DNA of 64,000 bases from Nocardiopsis suaedae (GCF_027706745.1 NZ_JAQFWP010000021.1:1-64000), one strand, 5' to 3'; counted from the first letter of the stretch, positions 8,581-17,522 are shown. Translations and numbers: made by a program. The notes: a model not told the origin generated them from the sequence alone.

Positions 8581-9789
8581 TCAGTCCCGCAGCACGTCCT
8601 CGGGGATCTCCTCCCCCTGGCGCATCGCCTCGAACATCGTCTCCGAGGCGGCCTCGTCCCACAGCACCACGCTGCCGACGTCGAGCGTGGGCGTCGACCC
8701 CACCGGCACCGACGTGGTCGTGGGGTCCTCGCGCATCGCCATCGCCATGCCGCCCAGGTCCATCAGCGAGTCGTCCTCGTCCACCTCGAAGGTCTCGGTG
8801 CCCTCCCGCACCATCGGGACCGAGCGGAAGGGGTTGGCCAGCGTGGAGGTGTCCGTGCCCTTGGAGACCAGGGCGCTGAAGAACTCCCGCTGGCGCTGGA
8901 TGCGGTCCAGGTCGGCGCGGGCCGAGGCGCGGGTGCGCACGTACCCCAGGGCGGTGGCGCCGTCCATCTCCTGGCACCCGGCCTCGATGTCCAGCCCGGC
9001 CTTGGGGTCCTCCATGGGCTCCTCGGGGCACATCTCCACCCCGCCGACCGCGTCCACGATGTCGACGAACCCGCCGAGGCCGATCTCCACGTAGTGGTCG
9101 ATCCGCACCCCGGAGGCCTGCTCGAAGGTCTGGATCAGGGTGCTCGGCCCGCCGCCCAGGTCCTCGGAGAAGGCCGCGTTGATCTTGTTCTGGCCGATGC
9201 CGGGGATCTCCACGTAGGAGTCGCGCGGGACGCTGATGATGGAGGGGCGCCCGTCCTCGGGCACGTACACCACCATGATCGTGTCGGTGCGCTTGCCCTC
9301 CGCGCGGCCGGTGCGCAGGTCCTGCAGCTCGTCCTCGCTGAGGTCCTTGCGGCTGTCGGAGCCGACCACCATGTAGGTGGTGCCCGGCTGCTCCTCGGGG
9401 CGCCCGTCGGCGGCCGGCATCGCGTCGACCCGCACCAGGCGGCCGTTGGCCCACATGTAGAACCCGACGGCGAACACCAGCGGCGCCAGGACCAGCAGGG
9501 CCAGCACCGCGCCGGCGATCCTCAGGCCGCGCCGGCGGCGCCGCTCACGCGACTGCCGCTTCCTGCGGGCGGTGCCGGTTCCGTCGTAGACCCGGCCCGG
9601 GGGCAGGTCCTTGCGCTTGCGCCCCCCGCCGTCCCCGCGCGCGGGGGGCATGCGGCGGGTGGACCCGGCCGAGCCCGAGGAGGACCGCCGCTCCGGGCGG
9701 TACATCTTCTCGATCTCGTCGTACCCGCCGGAGTCGGAGCGCCGGAAGACCCCGGTGCGCTGCGAGTCGTCGTCTCGGCCGTGGACCAT
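8581..9789 (-). CDS. LytR-CpsA-Psr family wall-polymer ligase
   Basis: 402 residues: a long basic cytoplasmic N-terminus, one membrane segment (about 88-112), then an extracellular LCP domain. Conserved features include YMVVGSDSR, TDTIMVVYV, SVPRDSYVEIPG, INAAF and ARADLDRIQRQ, carrying the arginines and aspartates that bind the polyprenyl pyrophosphate. The family transfers lipid-linked glycopolymers (teichoic acid, arabinogalactan) to peptidoglycan. It lacks the C-terminal LytR_C domain found in the second LCP gene at 45964-47508. ATG 9789 is the only good start. Transcribed alone. Confidence 0.88.
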   Translation of the reverse strand: MVHGRDDDSQRTGVFRRSDSGGYDEIEKMYRPERRSSSGSAGSTRRMPPARGDGGGRKRKDLPPGRVYDGTGTARRKRQSRERRRRRGLRIAGAVLALLVLAPLVFAVGFYMWANGRLVRVDAMPAADGRPEEQPGTTYMVVGSDSRKDLSEDELQDLRTGRAEGKRTDTIMVVYVPEDGRPSIISVPRDSYVEIPGIGQNKINAAFSEDLGGGPSTLIQTFEQASGVRIDHYVEIGLGGFVDIVDAVGGVEMCPEEPMEDPKAGLDIEAGCQEMDGATALGYVRTRASARADLDRIQRQREFFSALVSKGTDTSTLANPFRSVPMVREGTETFEVDEDDSLMDLGGMAMAMREDPTTTSVPVGSTPTLDVGSVVLWDEAASETMFEAMRQGEEIPEDVLRD

Positions 9790-9927
9790 CGTTCAGTTCG
9801 CCCGTTCCCGTCGTTCGCCTCTCGCCTGTACCGACGCGGCCGATCGTATTCCGGTTCGGCCCCGGCACCCCGGTATGACGGATCTCACCCTCGGTCCGTG
9901 TCAACCGCCCGTATCAGGCGGCCGTGC

Positions 9928-10344
9928 TCAGCCGCAGTTGGTGCGGGCCTTTCCGGCGGCCTGGCCGCCGATGATCCCGCTCCAGGTCACGCACGTGCCC
10001 TTGGCGTCCAGGCGCACCGGCCCGGCGTACTCGGTGAAGTCGCCGCTGTCCAGCACCGCCGCCCCGGGGTCCGAGGCCGGCGCGAGCTGCACGTCCATCG
10101 GCCGGGCCGCGCCTTTGGAGGCACGGACGGTCACCGCGCAGTTCTTGCCGGAGGAGCCGTTGTAGGTCAGGAAGACGGTCCCCGCGCCGCCCGGCAGGTC
10201 GGCGGAGTTGACGACCTTGTAGCCCGAGCCGCAGGCGCCGTTGTAGCCCGCGGCCGAGGCGGGCGCGGCCGTGGTGAGCACGCCGCCCGCGGTGAGCAGG
10301 GCGAGTGCCGCGAGCGCGGTGGGCGCGGGCCTGGGGGCGGGCAT
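9928..10344 (-). CDS. Secreted SapA-like spore-associated protein
   Basis: 138 residues. A signal peptide (about 1-31, ending ASA) precedes a small globular domain with YNGACGSGYKVVN, GTVFLTYN, GKNCAVTVR, YAGPV, GTCVTWSG and a C-terminal NCG. The four cysteines could form two disulfides. This pattern closely follows Streptomyces spore-associated protein A, whose function is unclear. It lies between the LCP gene and a galactokinase-like gene on the same strand, with 51 bp to the latter; operon membership is uncertain. Confidence 0.75.
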   Translation of the reverse strand: MPAPRPAPTALAALALLTAGGVLTTAAPASAAGYNGACGSGYKVVNSADLPGGAGTVFLTYNGSSGKNCAVTVRASKGAARPMDVQLAPASDPGAAVLDSGDFTEYAGPVRLDAKGTCVTWSGIIGGQAAGKARTNCG

Positions 10345-10395
10345 GGGTTCCCTCCGTCTCGTAGGGCCCTCTCGCGGGGCCGTCTGTGCGGCCGG

Positions 10396-11454
10396 TCAGT
10401 CCGACCGGCGGGCGCCCGCGGCCGGGAGGGCGGTGCGGATCCGGGGGCGGATCCGGGGGAAGCGCTCCTCCAGTGCGGCGCGGACGGCCTCGGCGACCGC
10501 CCCGGCGCGCTCGGCGGGCACGAGTGCCACCGCGCAGGCGCCGGAGCCGCCGGTCATCCGGGCGCCTCGCGCGCCAGAGCCTACGGCCCGCTCCACCGCC
10601 AGGTCCAGTTCGGGGGTGGACATCCCGAAATGGTCGCGGACGGACAAGTGGGAGGCGGTCAGCACCGCGCCGATGTCGCCGAGCGCCCCGGCGCGCATCA
10701 GGCCCGTGACGGCGCTGAGCCGGTTGTCCTCGGTGACGGTGTGCCGTACGCGGCTGCGCAGCACCGGGTCGCGCAGCCGCCGCAGGGCCCCTGCCAGGTC
10801 CTCGACCTCGCGCAGGGAGGACACGCCGAGCCGGGCCGCGGCGCGTGCGCACTCGGCCCGGCGGCGGGACGAGGGCGCCGGGGGGATGGAGCGGGTGTCG
10901 GCGATGAGGAGCCGCAGCCCGGCGGCCGCGAGGCCGAAGGGGAAGGCGCGGGTGCGCCCGGTGCGCCGGTCGACGCGCAGGGCCGTGCCCTCGGTGAAGG
11001 GCAGGGCGGTGTCCGTGGTGCCCAGGACGGGGCGCAGGGCCTCCTCCAGGGCCTCCTGCCCGCCCAGGGCGGCCGGGGCGGGCAGGTCGGTGTCGATGAG
11101 GACGCGGGCGCCGGCGGCCGCGTCGTTGAGGGGCGCGGGCAGCGGCAGCGGCGTGTCCGGGTCGCGGGCGTGGCGCAGCTCCACGGTGCCGTCCCCGGCG
11201 GGCGCCCATGCCGCGTGCACGCCCCAGGGGAGGGCGGCGAGGAGCACGGGGGAGTCCTCCCCTCCCGGCTCGCCCATGAGGGCGACGCGGCCGGGGGCGA
11301 AGCGCACGCCCTCGGGCGCGGTTCCGTAGAGGTCGGCGAAGGCGGCCGTGAGAGCGCCGGTGCCGACGCTGTCGGCCACCGGCCACTCGGGGACCCGTGC
11401 CGTGTGGTCCCGGCCACTCAGGAGGCGTCTGAAGAGCTTCACAATGGTCTTCAT
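10396..11454 (-). CDS. Degenerate galactokinase-like GHMP-family protein
   Basis: 352 residues, shorter than galactokinases (about 380-390). The N-terminal FAPGRVALMGE and the C-terminal VTEDNR, PELDLAVERA and ARMTGGSGACAVALV clearly align with actinobacterial GalK, as do the GLRLLIADTR and final AGARR segments. However, the galactose-binding EHTDYN is replaced by EPGGEDS, the GLSSSAA phosphate loop is unrecognisable, and the segment with the catalytic CGIMDQ aspartate is absent. ATG 11454 gives MKTIVKLF, with a weak ribosome-binding site. It is probably not an active galactokinase; a binding or regulatory role is possible. Confidence 0.65.
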   Translation of the reverse strand: MKTIVKLFRRLLSGRDHTARVPEWPVADSVGTGALTAAFADLYGTAPEGVRFAPGRVALMGEPGGEDSPVLLAALPWGVHAAWAPAGDGTVELRHARDPDTPLPLPAPLNDAAAGARVLIDTDLPAPAALGGQEALEEALRPVLGTTDTALPFTEGTALRVDRRTGRTRAFPFGLAAAGLRLLIADTRSIPPAPSSRRRAECARAAARLGVSSLREVEDLAGALRRLRDPVLRSRVRHTVTEDNRLSAVTGLMRAGALGDIGAVLTASHLSVRDHFGMSTPELDLAVERAVGSGARGARMTGGSGACAVALVPAERAGAVAEAVRAALEERFPRIRPRIRTALPAAGARRSD

Positions 11455-11547
11455 TGTGCCGCGCGCGTGGTCCGCTTCCGCGCCTCGCGCCGCTGCGGCT
11501 ACGCTCGGTCCACCACTGTGGACGTTCCGGGAGGTGAGGCGGCGATC

Positions 11548-12744
11548 GTGGAGGAGACGGGCACCGCCCGCGGCGCGGTCGGGAGGGCCAAGGACGAGGC
11601 GCGGCACCTGAAGCAGCGCGGCATGGACGCCTATTGGGGGCTGCGCCGTCGGCACCCGTGGTTCGACCACATCGTGCGGGCCGCCGAGCGCTACTCCGAT
11701 CAGGACGGGAGCCGCCTGGCGGCCTCGGTCACCTACTTCGCCTTCCTGTCCTTCTTCCCGCTGATCGCCCTCGCCTTCGCCGTCGTCGGGTACGTCGCCG
11801 AGTTCAGCCCCGACGCCCGCGACTACCTCGACACCGCCGTCAACGACCTGCTGCCCGGCCTGGCCGCGGAGCTGCCCATCGACGAGATCGCGCAGGCCCG
11901 CACCGGCGCCTCCGTCGTCGGCCTGCTGGGCCTGCTGTACGCCGGGCTGGGCGCCGTCGGGCAGCTGCGCGCCGCCCTGCACCGCATCTGGCTGAAGAAC
12001 CCCTCCGAGGGCCCCAACGTCGTCCTGGCCAAACTCCAGGACACGGCGGTGATGGCGGTGCTGGGCACCGCCCTGCTGGCCTCGGTGGCGCTCACCAGCG
12101 TCTCCCAGGCGGCCACCCGCTGGGCGCTGGCCTGGGTGGAGCTGGACGGGTCGGTGGCCGCGGTGGCCGCCACCCGCCTGCTGGCGGTGGCCATCGCCGT
12201 CGCGGCCGACACCCTCATCTTCCTGGTGGTCTTCTCCCGGCTGTCCGGCACCCGCCGCCCCTGGCGGATGCTGTGGCGCGGGGCGCTGCTGGCCGCCGCC
12301 GCGTTCGAGGTGCTCAAGTCGGCGGGCGCGCTGCTGATCGCCGGGACCCTGAACAACCCGGTCTACGCCTCCTTCGCGGTCCTGGTCGGGCTGCTGGTGT
12401 GGATGAACATCGTGCTGCGCGCCGTCATGTTCGCCGCCGCCTGGACCGCCACCTGGCTCCCGGTCCCGCCGCCCTACCAGGGGGCCGTCCCGCTCGACCT
12501 GCCGGTGGGCCTGGACCCGGCCGAACCCGGGCGCAGCGCGGTCCGCCCCGCCGACGGCGTGCACGGCGCCGCCGTGCTCCCGGCCCGCCCCACCGCCGAG
12601 GCGCTGGCCCGGTCGCGCGCCCTGACCCGCCGCCGCCTGCTGCTGCGCCGGCTGCGCGCGCTCGCCCCGGCGGCGGCCGCGGGCGCCGCGGCGGCCGTGT
12701 TCTGGATATGGCGGACCCGCGGGCGCCGGGACGCGTACCGTTGA
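11548..12744 (+). CDS. YihY/virulence factor BrkB family membrane protein
   Basis: 398 residues with about six membrane segments between residues 55 and 310, the YihY core (SRLAASVTYFAFLSFFPLIA, then LLGLLYAGLGAVGQLR and NPVYASFAVLVGLLVWMNIVL) and a basic C-terminal region with one more hydrophobic stretch. The family was once labelled ribonuclease BN, which is wrong; its true function is unsettled. GTG 11548 follows GGGAGGTGAGG. An alternative GTG lies at 11518. It is divergent from the galactokinase-like gene with a 93-bp shared promoter region. Confidence 0.8.
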   Translation: MEETGTARGAVGRAKDEARHLKQRGMDAYWGLRRRHPWFDHIVRAAERYSDQDGSRLAASVTYFAFLSFFPLIALAFAVVGYVAEFSPDARDYLDTAVNDLLPGLAAELPIDEIAQARTGASVVGLLGLLYAGLGAVGQLRAALHRIWLKNPSEGPNVVLAKLQDTAVMAVLGTALLASVALTSVSQAATRWALAWVELDGSVAAVAATRLLAVAIAVAADTLIFLVVFSRLSGTRRPWRMLWRGALLAAAAFEVLKSAGALLIAGTLNNPVYASFAVLVGLLVWMNIVLRAVMFAAAWTATWLPVPPPYQGAVPLDLPVGLDPAEPGRSAVRPADGVHGAAVLPARPTAEALARSRALTRRRLLLRRLRALAPAAAAGAAAAVFWIWRTRGRRDAYR

Positions 12745-12849
12745 GGTGACGGGCGGTCCCGCGGACGGGTTGCGGATCCGCGGCCCCGGGGATGAAGGTT
12801 CCACTGCGCCGGTGAGCGCGCCGGCCGGACCCCTGCTCGGAGGTTGCCC

Positions 12850-13992
12850 GTGGCCATCGAATTCAACGCCTCTGACCGGACCACCCTGGGCGTGGAGTGG
12901 GAGCTGCAGCTCGTCGACGTCCGCACCCGCCACCTGCGCCAGGAGGCCCAGCAGGTGCTGGCCGACCTGCCCGACCTGAGCCGCGGCCCGGGCCGCCCCC
13001 CGCTGCGGCACGAGCTCATGCAGTGCACCGTGGAGGTGGTGACCGGGGTGTGCGAGACCGTGGAGGAGGCCATGGCCGACCTCCAGGGCAGCGCCGACCG
13101 CCTGCAGGGCGTGCTGGAGCCCCGCAAGGCGGCCGCGCTGTGCGCGGGCACCCACCCGGTCGACGACTGGCGCGACCAGACCCTGGCCCCGGTGCAGCGG
13201 TACGGCGAGCTGATCGAGCAGATGCAGTGGCTGGCCCGGCGCATCCTCACCTTCGGCGTGCACGTCCACGTGGGCGTGCGGTCCAAGGACAAGGCGGTGC
13301 CGATCGTCAACGCCCTGGCCGGGTACCTGCCGCACTTCCTGGCGCTGACCGCCTCCAGCCCCTACTGGAGCGGCCACGACACCGGGCTGGCCTCGTCCCG
13401 GTCGATCGTCTTCGGCGCGCTGCCGACCTCGGGCCCGCCGCCGCTGCTGGACGATTGGCCGGCTTTCGAGGAATACATGGAGACACTCCTGCGCGCCGGT
13501 ACCATCGCCAGTATCAAGGAAGTGTGGTGGGACGTCCGCCCGCACCCGGACTACGGCACCATCGAGATCCGGATGTTCGACGGGATCCCCACCCTGCGCG
13601 AGGTCGGCATGGCCGCCGCCCTCTCGCAGAGCCTCGTCCGCCTGTTCGACCAGCAGATCGACCGGGGCTACGGGCTGCCGCGCCCGCCCGCGTGGGTGGT
13701 CGCCGACAACAAGTGGCGCGCCACCCGGTACGGGCTCGACGCGCGCGTGATCACCGACGGGCGCGGGTCCACCGTCCCGCTGCGGGACGACCTGTACGAG
13801 CTCGTGCGCGAGCTCGGACCGGTGGCCGCGCGCCTGGGCTGCGCCGAGGAGCTGGACGCGGTGTCCGAAGTGCTCGACAAGGGCGCCTCCTATGAGCGGC
13901 AGCGCGCGATCGTGCGCGAAGGGGGCACCCTCAACGACGTCGTGGACGCGCTCGCCGAGGAGTTCCGCACCGGGACCCCCGGCGGCGGGTAG
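12850..13992 (+). CDS. YbdK-type carboxylate-amine ligase (glutamate-cysteine ligase 2 family)
   Basis: 380 residues. Family landmarks are TLGVEWELQLVD at the N-terminus, LRHELMQCTVEVVTGVC, FGVHVHVGV (metal-binding histidines), and VWWDVRPHPDYGTIEIRMFD. Such enzymes form gamma-glutamyl-cysteine weakly in vitro; in actinomycetes, which use mycothiol, the natural substrate is uncertain. GTG 12850 is six bases after GGAGG; TTG 12844 is the alternative. It is followed 54 nt later by an amidohydrolase on the same strand. Confidence 0.8.
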   Translation: MAIEFNASDRTTLGVEWELQLVDVRTRHLRQEAQQVLADLPDLSRGPGRPPLRHELMQCTVEVVTGVCETVEEAMADLQGSADRLQGVLEPRKAAALCAGTHPVDDWRDQTLAPVQRYGELIEQMQWLARRILTFGVHVHVGVRSKDKAVPIVNALAGYLPHFLALTASSPYWSGHDTGLASSRSIVFGALPTSGPPPLLDDWPAFEEYMETLLRAGTIASIKEVWWDVRPHPDYGTIEIRMFDGIPTLREVGMAAALSQSLVRLFDQQIDRGYGLPRPPAWVVADNKWRATRYGLDARVITDGRGSTVPLRDDLYELVRELGPVAARLGCAEELDAVSEVLDKGASYERQRAIVREGGTLNDVVDALAEEFRTGTPGGG

Positions 13993-14046
13993 CACGGCGC
14001 GACGACCCACGACGATCCACGACCGACGACGACAGGGGGCCCACGC

Positions 14047-15303
14047 ATGCAGGGGCGTGATCTGCCGGACCAGATGGCCGCGTTTCTCGCGCGCGGTGAA
14101 CGCGGGCTCGTCGAGTTCCGGCGGGACCTGCACATGCACCCCGAGCTGGCGTTCGCCGAGACCCGGACCACCCAGCGGGTGGAGGAGCGGCTGCGCGCCG
14201 CCGGGCTGGAGCCCGAGCGGCTCCCGGACGGCACCGGGCTGGTGTGCGACATCGGTTCCGGCGGGCCCACCGTGGCACTGCGCGGGGACATCGACGCGCT
14301 GCCGCTGACCGACGAGAAGACGGACGCGCCCTACCGGTCCACCGTGCCCGGGGCGGCGCACGCCTGCGGGCACGACGTACACACCACCGCGCTGCTGGGG
14401 GCGGGGCTGTTCCTCGCCCAGCAGGCCAGGGCCGGGGCGCTCCCCGGGCGGGTGCGGCTGCTGTTCCAGCCGGCCGAGGAGCTGCCGGGCGGCGCCCGCG
14501 CCGTGATCGAGGCCGGGGCGCTGGAGGGGGTGGACCGGATCTTCGCCCTGCACTGCGACCCGCGCCTGCTGTGCGGGCAGGTGGGGCTGCGGGTCGGCCC
14601 GATCACCGCCGCCTGCGACCAGCTGGCGGTGCGGCTGTCGGGGCCGGGCGGGCACACCGCCCGGCCCCACCTCACCAGCGACCTGGTGTACGCGCTGGGC
14701 AAGGTGGTCACCGAGCTGCCGGCGGCGCTGTCGCGCCGGGTGGACCCGCGGGCCGGGTTCAGCCTGGTGTGGGGGCGGGTGAGCGCCGGGTCGGCGCCCA
14801 ACGTCATCCCCGACGACGCGGTGGCCGAGGGCACGGTGCGCTGCCTGGACGACGACGCGTGGCACGCGGCGCCGGACATCGTCAAGGAGCTGGTGGAGTC
14901 GGTGGTCGGGGGCTACCAGGCCACCGCGGAGGTGGACTACCGGCGGGGCGTCCCGCCGACGGTGAACGAGGCGGAGAGCGTGCGCATGCTGCGCGACGCG
15001 GTCGGCCAGGCGCTGGGGCCCGAAGCGGTGGCCTCCACCGCGCAGAGCCTGGGCGGGGAGGACTTCGCCTGGTACCTGGAGCACGTGCCGGGGGCGCTGG
15101 CGCGGCTGGGCACCCACCCGCCGGACTCCTCGGGGCCGATGCTGGACCTGCACCGGGGCACCTTCGACGTGGACGAGCGCGCGATCGGGACCGGGGTGCG
15201 GGTGTTCGTGTCGGCGGCGCTGACGGCCCTGTGGGAGGGCGCCCGCCCGGGCGGGCGCGGCGCGGCGGCCGACGACGCGCTGGGGGACGCGGCGCTGATG
15301 TGA
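14047..15303 (+). CDS. M20-family amidohydrolase
   Basis: 418 residues with the M20D architecture: catalytic domain with RRDLHMHPELAF, LRGDIDALP, ACGHDVHT (metal ligands) and FQPAEE; a dimerisation insert with GPGGHTARPH; and a late GGEDFAWYL. The family hydrolyses N-acyl amino acids, hippurate-like amides or indole-acetyl conjugates; the substrate here cannot be told. A second putative metal ligand comes from the CDPRL segment after FALH. ATG 14047 follows a GGGGG-containing stretch. Adjacent to the YbdK-type gene, perhaps acting in related amide chemistry. Confidence 0.85.
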   Translation: MQGRDLPDQMAAFLARGERGLVEFRRDLHMHPELAFAETRTTQRVEERLRAAGLEPERLPDGTGLVCDIGSGGPTVALRGDIDALPLTDEKTDAPYRSTVPGAAHACGHDVHTTALLGAGLFLAQQARAGALPGRVRLLFQPAEELPGGARAVIEAGALEGVDRIFALHCDPRLLCGQVGLRVGPITAACDQLAVRLSGPGGHTARPHLTSDLVYALGKVVTELPAALSRRVDPRAGFSLVWGRVSAGSAPNVIPDDAVAEGTVRCLDDDAWHAAPDIVKELVESVVGGYQATAEVDYRRGVPPTVNEAESVRMLRDAVGQALGPEAVASTAQSLGGEDFAWYLEHVPGALARLGTHPPDSSGPMLDLHRGTFDVDERAIGTGVRVFVSAALTALWEGARPGGRGAAADDALGDAALM

Positions 15304-15355
15304 GCGGGCGCGCGCCCCGGCCTCCCCGGTCCCGCCATGCGGTAAGACTGGTCAT

Positions 15356-15955
15356 GTGGGAGATGACGGAAGACCCCTGACCGCGACGCTGCCGCGGGTC
15401 CTGTCCTGGATCTGGATCGGCGTCGCCGCGCTCTTGCTGTTGGACCTGGTGGTCAACGGCTCCGACGCGGCGTCCCTCGTGGCGGCCGGGGTCCTGCTGC
15501 TGACCGTCGGGGGCGTCTACGTGATGTGGCTGCGCCCCCGGATCGTCCCGGGGGAGGAGGGCGTGCGCGTGGTCAACCCGCTGCGCGAGACCCTCGTCCC
15601 CTGGTCCGCGTTCACCTGGGCCGATGTGACCGACGTGGTCCGCGTGCACGCGGGCGGCACCGTCGTCCGGTCGTGGGCGCTGCGTGAGACCAAGCGCTCC
15701 AAGGTCCGGGAGAACCTGCGCCGGGCCAACGGGTACTCCGACGCGGACCCGATCGCCGAGTCCGACCCCCGCGACCTGCGCCCCGCCGAGCTGCACGCCA
15801 AGCGCCTGCGCGAGATCGCCGAGCGCCGCAAGGCGCGGCCCGCCGCAGAGGGCACGGGTGCCGCGGAGGGCGTGGCCACCACGGTGGCGCCGGACGCGGT
15901 CGTGGCGCTCGCCGTCCCGATCATCCTGCTCGCGGCGGCCGCCCTGCTGTTCTGA
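15356..15955 (+). CDS. PH-domain-containing small membrane protein
   Basis: 199 residues: two close N-terminal membrane segments (about 14-30 and 39-57), a bacterial PH-like domain starting PRIVPGEEGVRVVNPLRE and including VPWSAFTWADVTDV, then a basic helical region and a C-terminal hydrophobic segment (about 180-199). This resembles actinobacterial PH domain (bPH2/DUF2581-like) membrane proteins of unknown role. GTG 15356 is the chosen start. A T-tailed terminator follows. Confidence 0.7.
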   Translation: MGDDGRPLTATLPRVLSWIWIGVAALLLLDLVVNGSDAASLVAAGVLLLTVGGVYVMWLRPRIVPGEEGVRVVNPLRETLVPWSAFTWADVTDVVRVHAGGTVVRSWALRETKRSKVRENLRRANGYSDADPIAESDPRDLRPAELHAKRLREIAERRKARPAAEGTGAAEGVATTVAPDAVVALAVPIILLAAAALLF

Positions 15956-15978
15956 GGCGGCGCCGACCCGTTCCACCA

Positions 15979-16005
15979 GGGGAGTCCTTCGGGGCTCCCT
16001 TTTTT
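15979..16005 (+). terminator. Rho-independent terminator after the PH-domain gene
   Basis: GGGGAGTCC/GGGGCTCCC stem with a TTC loop (15979-15999), one G-T wobble, followed by six T residues. It is the most classical intrinsic terminator in the window, 23 nt after the stop. Confidence 0.85.
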
Positions 16006-16066
16006 CGTGTGCGCATGGGCGCGTGGGCGCGTGGGTGCCGTCGTGCACGCGTGTGCCCCGGGGGAC

Positions 16067-16108
16067 TTGACGCGGCGCCGCGCACCTGATTAGGTAAGGC
16101 ATGCCTAA
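16067..16108 (+). promoter_or_regulatory. Promoter overlapped by an IdeR/DmdR iron box
   Basis: TTGACG (16067-16072), an 18-bp spacer and TAGGTA (16091-16096) form a plausible promoter. Its -10 is covered by the 19-bp TTAGGTAAGGCATGCCTAA (16090-16108), matching the DtxR/IdeR consensus TTAGGTTAGGCTAACCTAA at 15 positions, including both outer half-sites. The inner AGGCATGCCT is a perfect palindrome. Iron-loaded regulator bound here should block transcription. Confidence 0.6.
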
Positions 16109-16360
16109 GGAGAACGGGCGGGGCTCCGGGGATCGCGCGGAACCCCGGTGCCCCTCCGCCCCTCCCCGGGCGCTGCGGGTCAACTGAATAGCGGGATCGC
16201 GCGGCGGTGCGGATCGCCACCCGCCCCCCGTGCGATCGGTGCACATGGGCCCCGCCGAGGCGGCCGGACGCGTCGTCATCCTCGGCCTCGGGATGCTGCT
16301 CGCCACGCAGCGCCGACGGCCACCCGGTGGGTCCCCCCATCCGAGCACCCCTCCGACGGG

Positions 16361-16400
16361 AGGGGCGCCGTTCCCCAGCGCGGAGGGGAGCGGCGCCCCT
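16361..16400. terminator. Hairpin downstream of punA
   Basis: 16-bp arms (AGGGGCGCCGTTCCCC 16361-16376 with 16385-16400) with one T-G wobble and an eight-base loop. It lies 46 nt beyond the punA stop and could also end a transcript from the iron-box promoter. Confidence 0.75.
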
Positions 16401-16445
16401 TCCGGCCTTTCCCGCCCGTGCCGCGGTCCGGGCCGCGGTCCGTTC

Positions 16446-17276
16446 CTAGACCCGCATCAGCACGGTGTTCAGCAGCTCGCCCAGCCGCTGGGTGTGGCGG
16501 CGCACCGCCTCCAGCGCGGCGTCCGGGTCGAACGGCTCGAACACCCCGCCCACGGCGTCGTTGCTCACCGTCGCCAGGCCCATCACCTCGGCCTCCATCT
16601 CGACCGCGGCGATCGTCTCCAGTGCCAGCGAGCGCCCCACCAGGTCCGCCCCGGAGGCGCGGAGCATGCCCAGCTCGGCCGGGGTCATCAGCTCCGGCCC
16701 GGTCACCTCCGCGTACACCCCCTCGGCCAGCGACGGGTCCGCGTCGGCGGCCACCCCCCGCAGCCGCGCCGAGTAGGCCCGCGACAGGTCGGTGAAGTCC
16801 GGCCCGGTCAGCGGCGAGGCGCCGGTCAGGTTGATGTGGTCGCGCACCAGGATCGGCTCGCCCACCGCGTAGTCCGTGCGCAGCGACCCCGCCGAGCCGG
16901 TGAGGACCACGACCGGGGCGCCCGCCGCGATGACGGTGCGCACCGGGTGCACCACCGCCATCGGGTCGTGCGCCTCGCCCAGGTGGACGCGGCCGCAGAG
17001 CACGGCGACCCGCTTGGCCCCCACCCACAGGCTGCGCAGCCGCCCCGAGTGGCCCGGCGCGGTCGGCGCGGCGAACCCCGGCAGCTCGGCGGCGTCCAGC
17101 TCGATGTCGGGCGTCCCCAGGTGGTCCGCCACGTCGGTCCAGCCCGAGCCGAGCACGACGAGCGCGTCGTAGCCGTCGGCGCCGGTGCGGGACTTCAGTT
17201 CCTTCGCCGCCGCGGCGGCCTGCTCCTTCGCGTCGGCCGTCGTGACCACGGGGCGGTCTTGCGTGGATTCGCTCAC
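16446..17276 (-). CDS. punA: Purine-nucleoside phosphorylase
   Basis: 276 residues, the size of trimeric PNP. It cleaves purine ribonucleosides with phosphate for base salvage. Motifs: VLGSGWTDVADHL, PGHSGRLRSLWVG (phosphate-binding His), GRVHLGEAHDP, LTGSAGSL, and METIAA-like ALETIAAVEMEAEVMGLATV, plus VSNDAVGG with the conserved purine-binding Asn. ATG 17276 is the natural start. Divergent from lpdA. It complements the purine biosynthesis genes elsewhere in the window. Confidence 0.9.
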   Translation of the reverse strand: MSESTQDRPVVTTADAKEQAAAAAKELKSRTGADGYDALVVLGSGWTDVADHLGTPDIELDAAELPGFAAPTAPGHSGRLRSLWVGAKRVAVLCGRVHLGEAHDPMAVVHPVRTVIAAGAPVVVLTGSAGSLRTDYAVGEPILVRDHINLTGASPLTGPDFTDLSRAYSARLRGVAADADPSLAEGVYAEVTGPELMTPAELGMLRASGADLVGRSLALETIAAVEMEAEVMGLATVSNDAVGGVFEPFDPDAALEAVRRHTQRLGELLNTVLMRV

Positions 17277-17522
17277 ATCTCCGGAGCGTACCCCTGTGCT
17301 TCCGATTTGTTACTGAGCGCAACGCCGGGGTGTGTATCGCGGACACCGGGCGCGGTGTCCGGACCGGGGTCGGCGGCCGCCGGGCGCGCGGGGGAGGGAG
17401 CCGCGGAGAATCCGCCCCTGACCATGGCGGACAATGGAGGTGCGACAGGCGAGCAGACATCCGGGCGACAGGGCGCCGGAGTGGTGCCCCGCGCCCAGGC
17501 GCCGCGAAGGAGTGGAACAGAC

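Larger units (their letters stand above)
16006..16445. other. Gene-free stretch with an orphan promoter
   Basis: About 440 bases between two convergently ending genes. It holds a promoter-like element with an iron box (16067-16108) reading rightwards and a strong hairpin (16361-16400). No convincing protein start follows the promoter: an AAGGAG at 16107-16112 has no ATG, GTG or TTG within reach, and the longer frames through this stretch look like non-coding GC-rich sequence. A roughly 290-nt untranslated RNA is possible. Confidence 0.4.

Noticed and set aside
8305..15153. Very long open frames (up to 1585 codons) on both strands
   Set aside because: They are antisense or out-of-frame shadows of GC-rich genes; only the segments assigned as the YihY and galactokinase-like genes have real family motifs and start sites.
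16230..16450. Possible small membrane protein from ATG 16244 after the iron box
   Set aside because: It has no ribosome-binding site, no stop before running into lpdA, and a low-complexity Pro/Gly/Arg composition.
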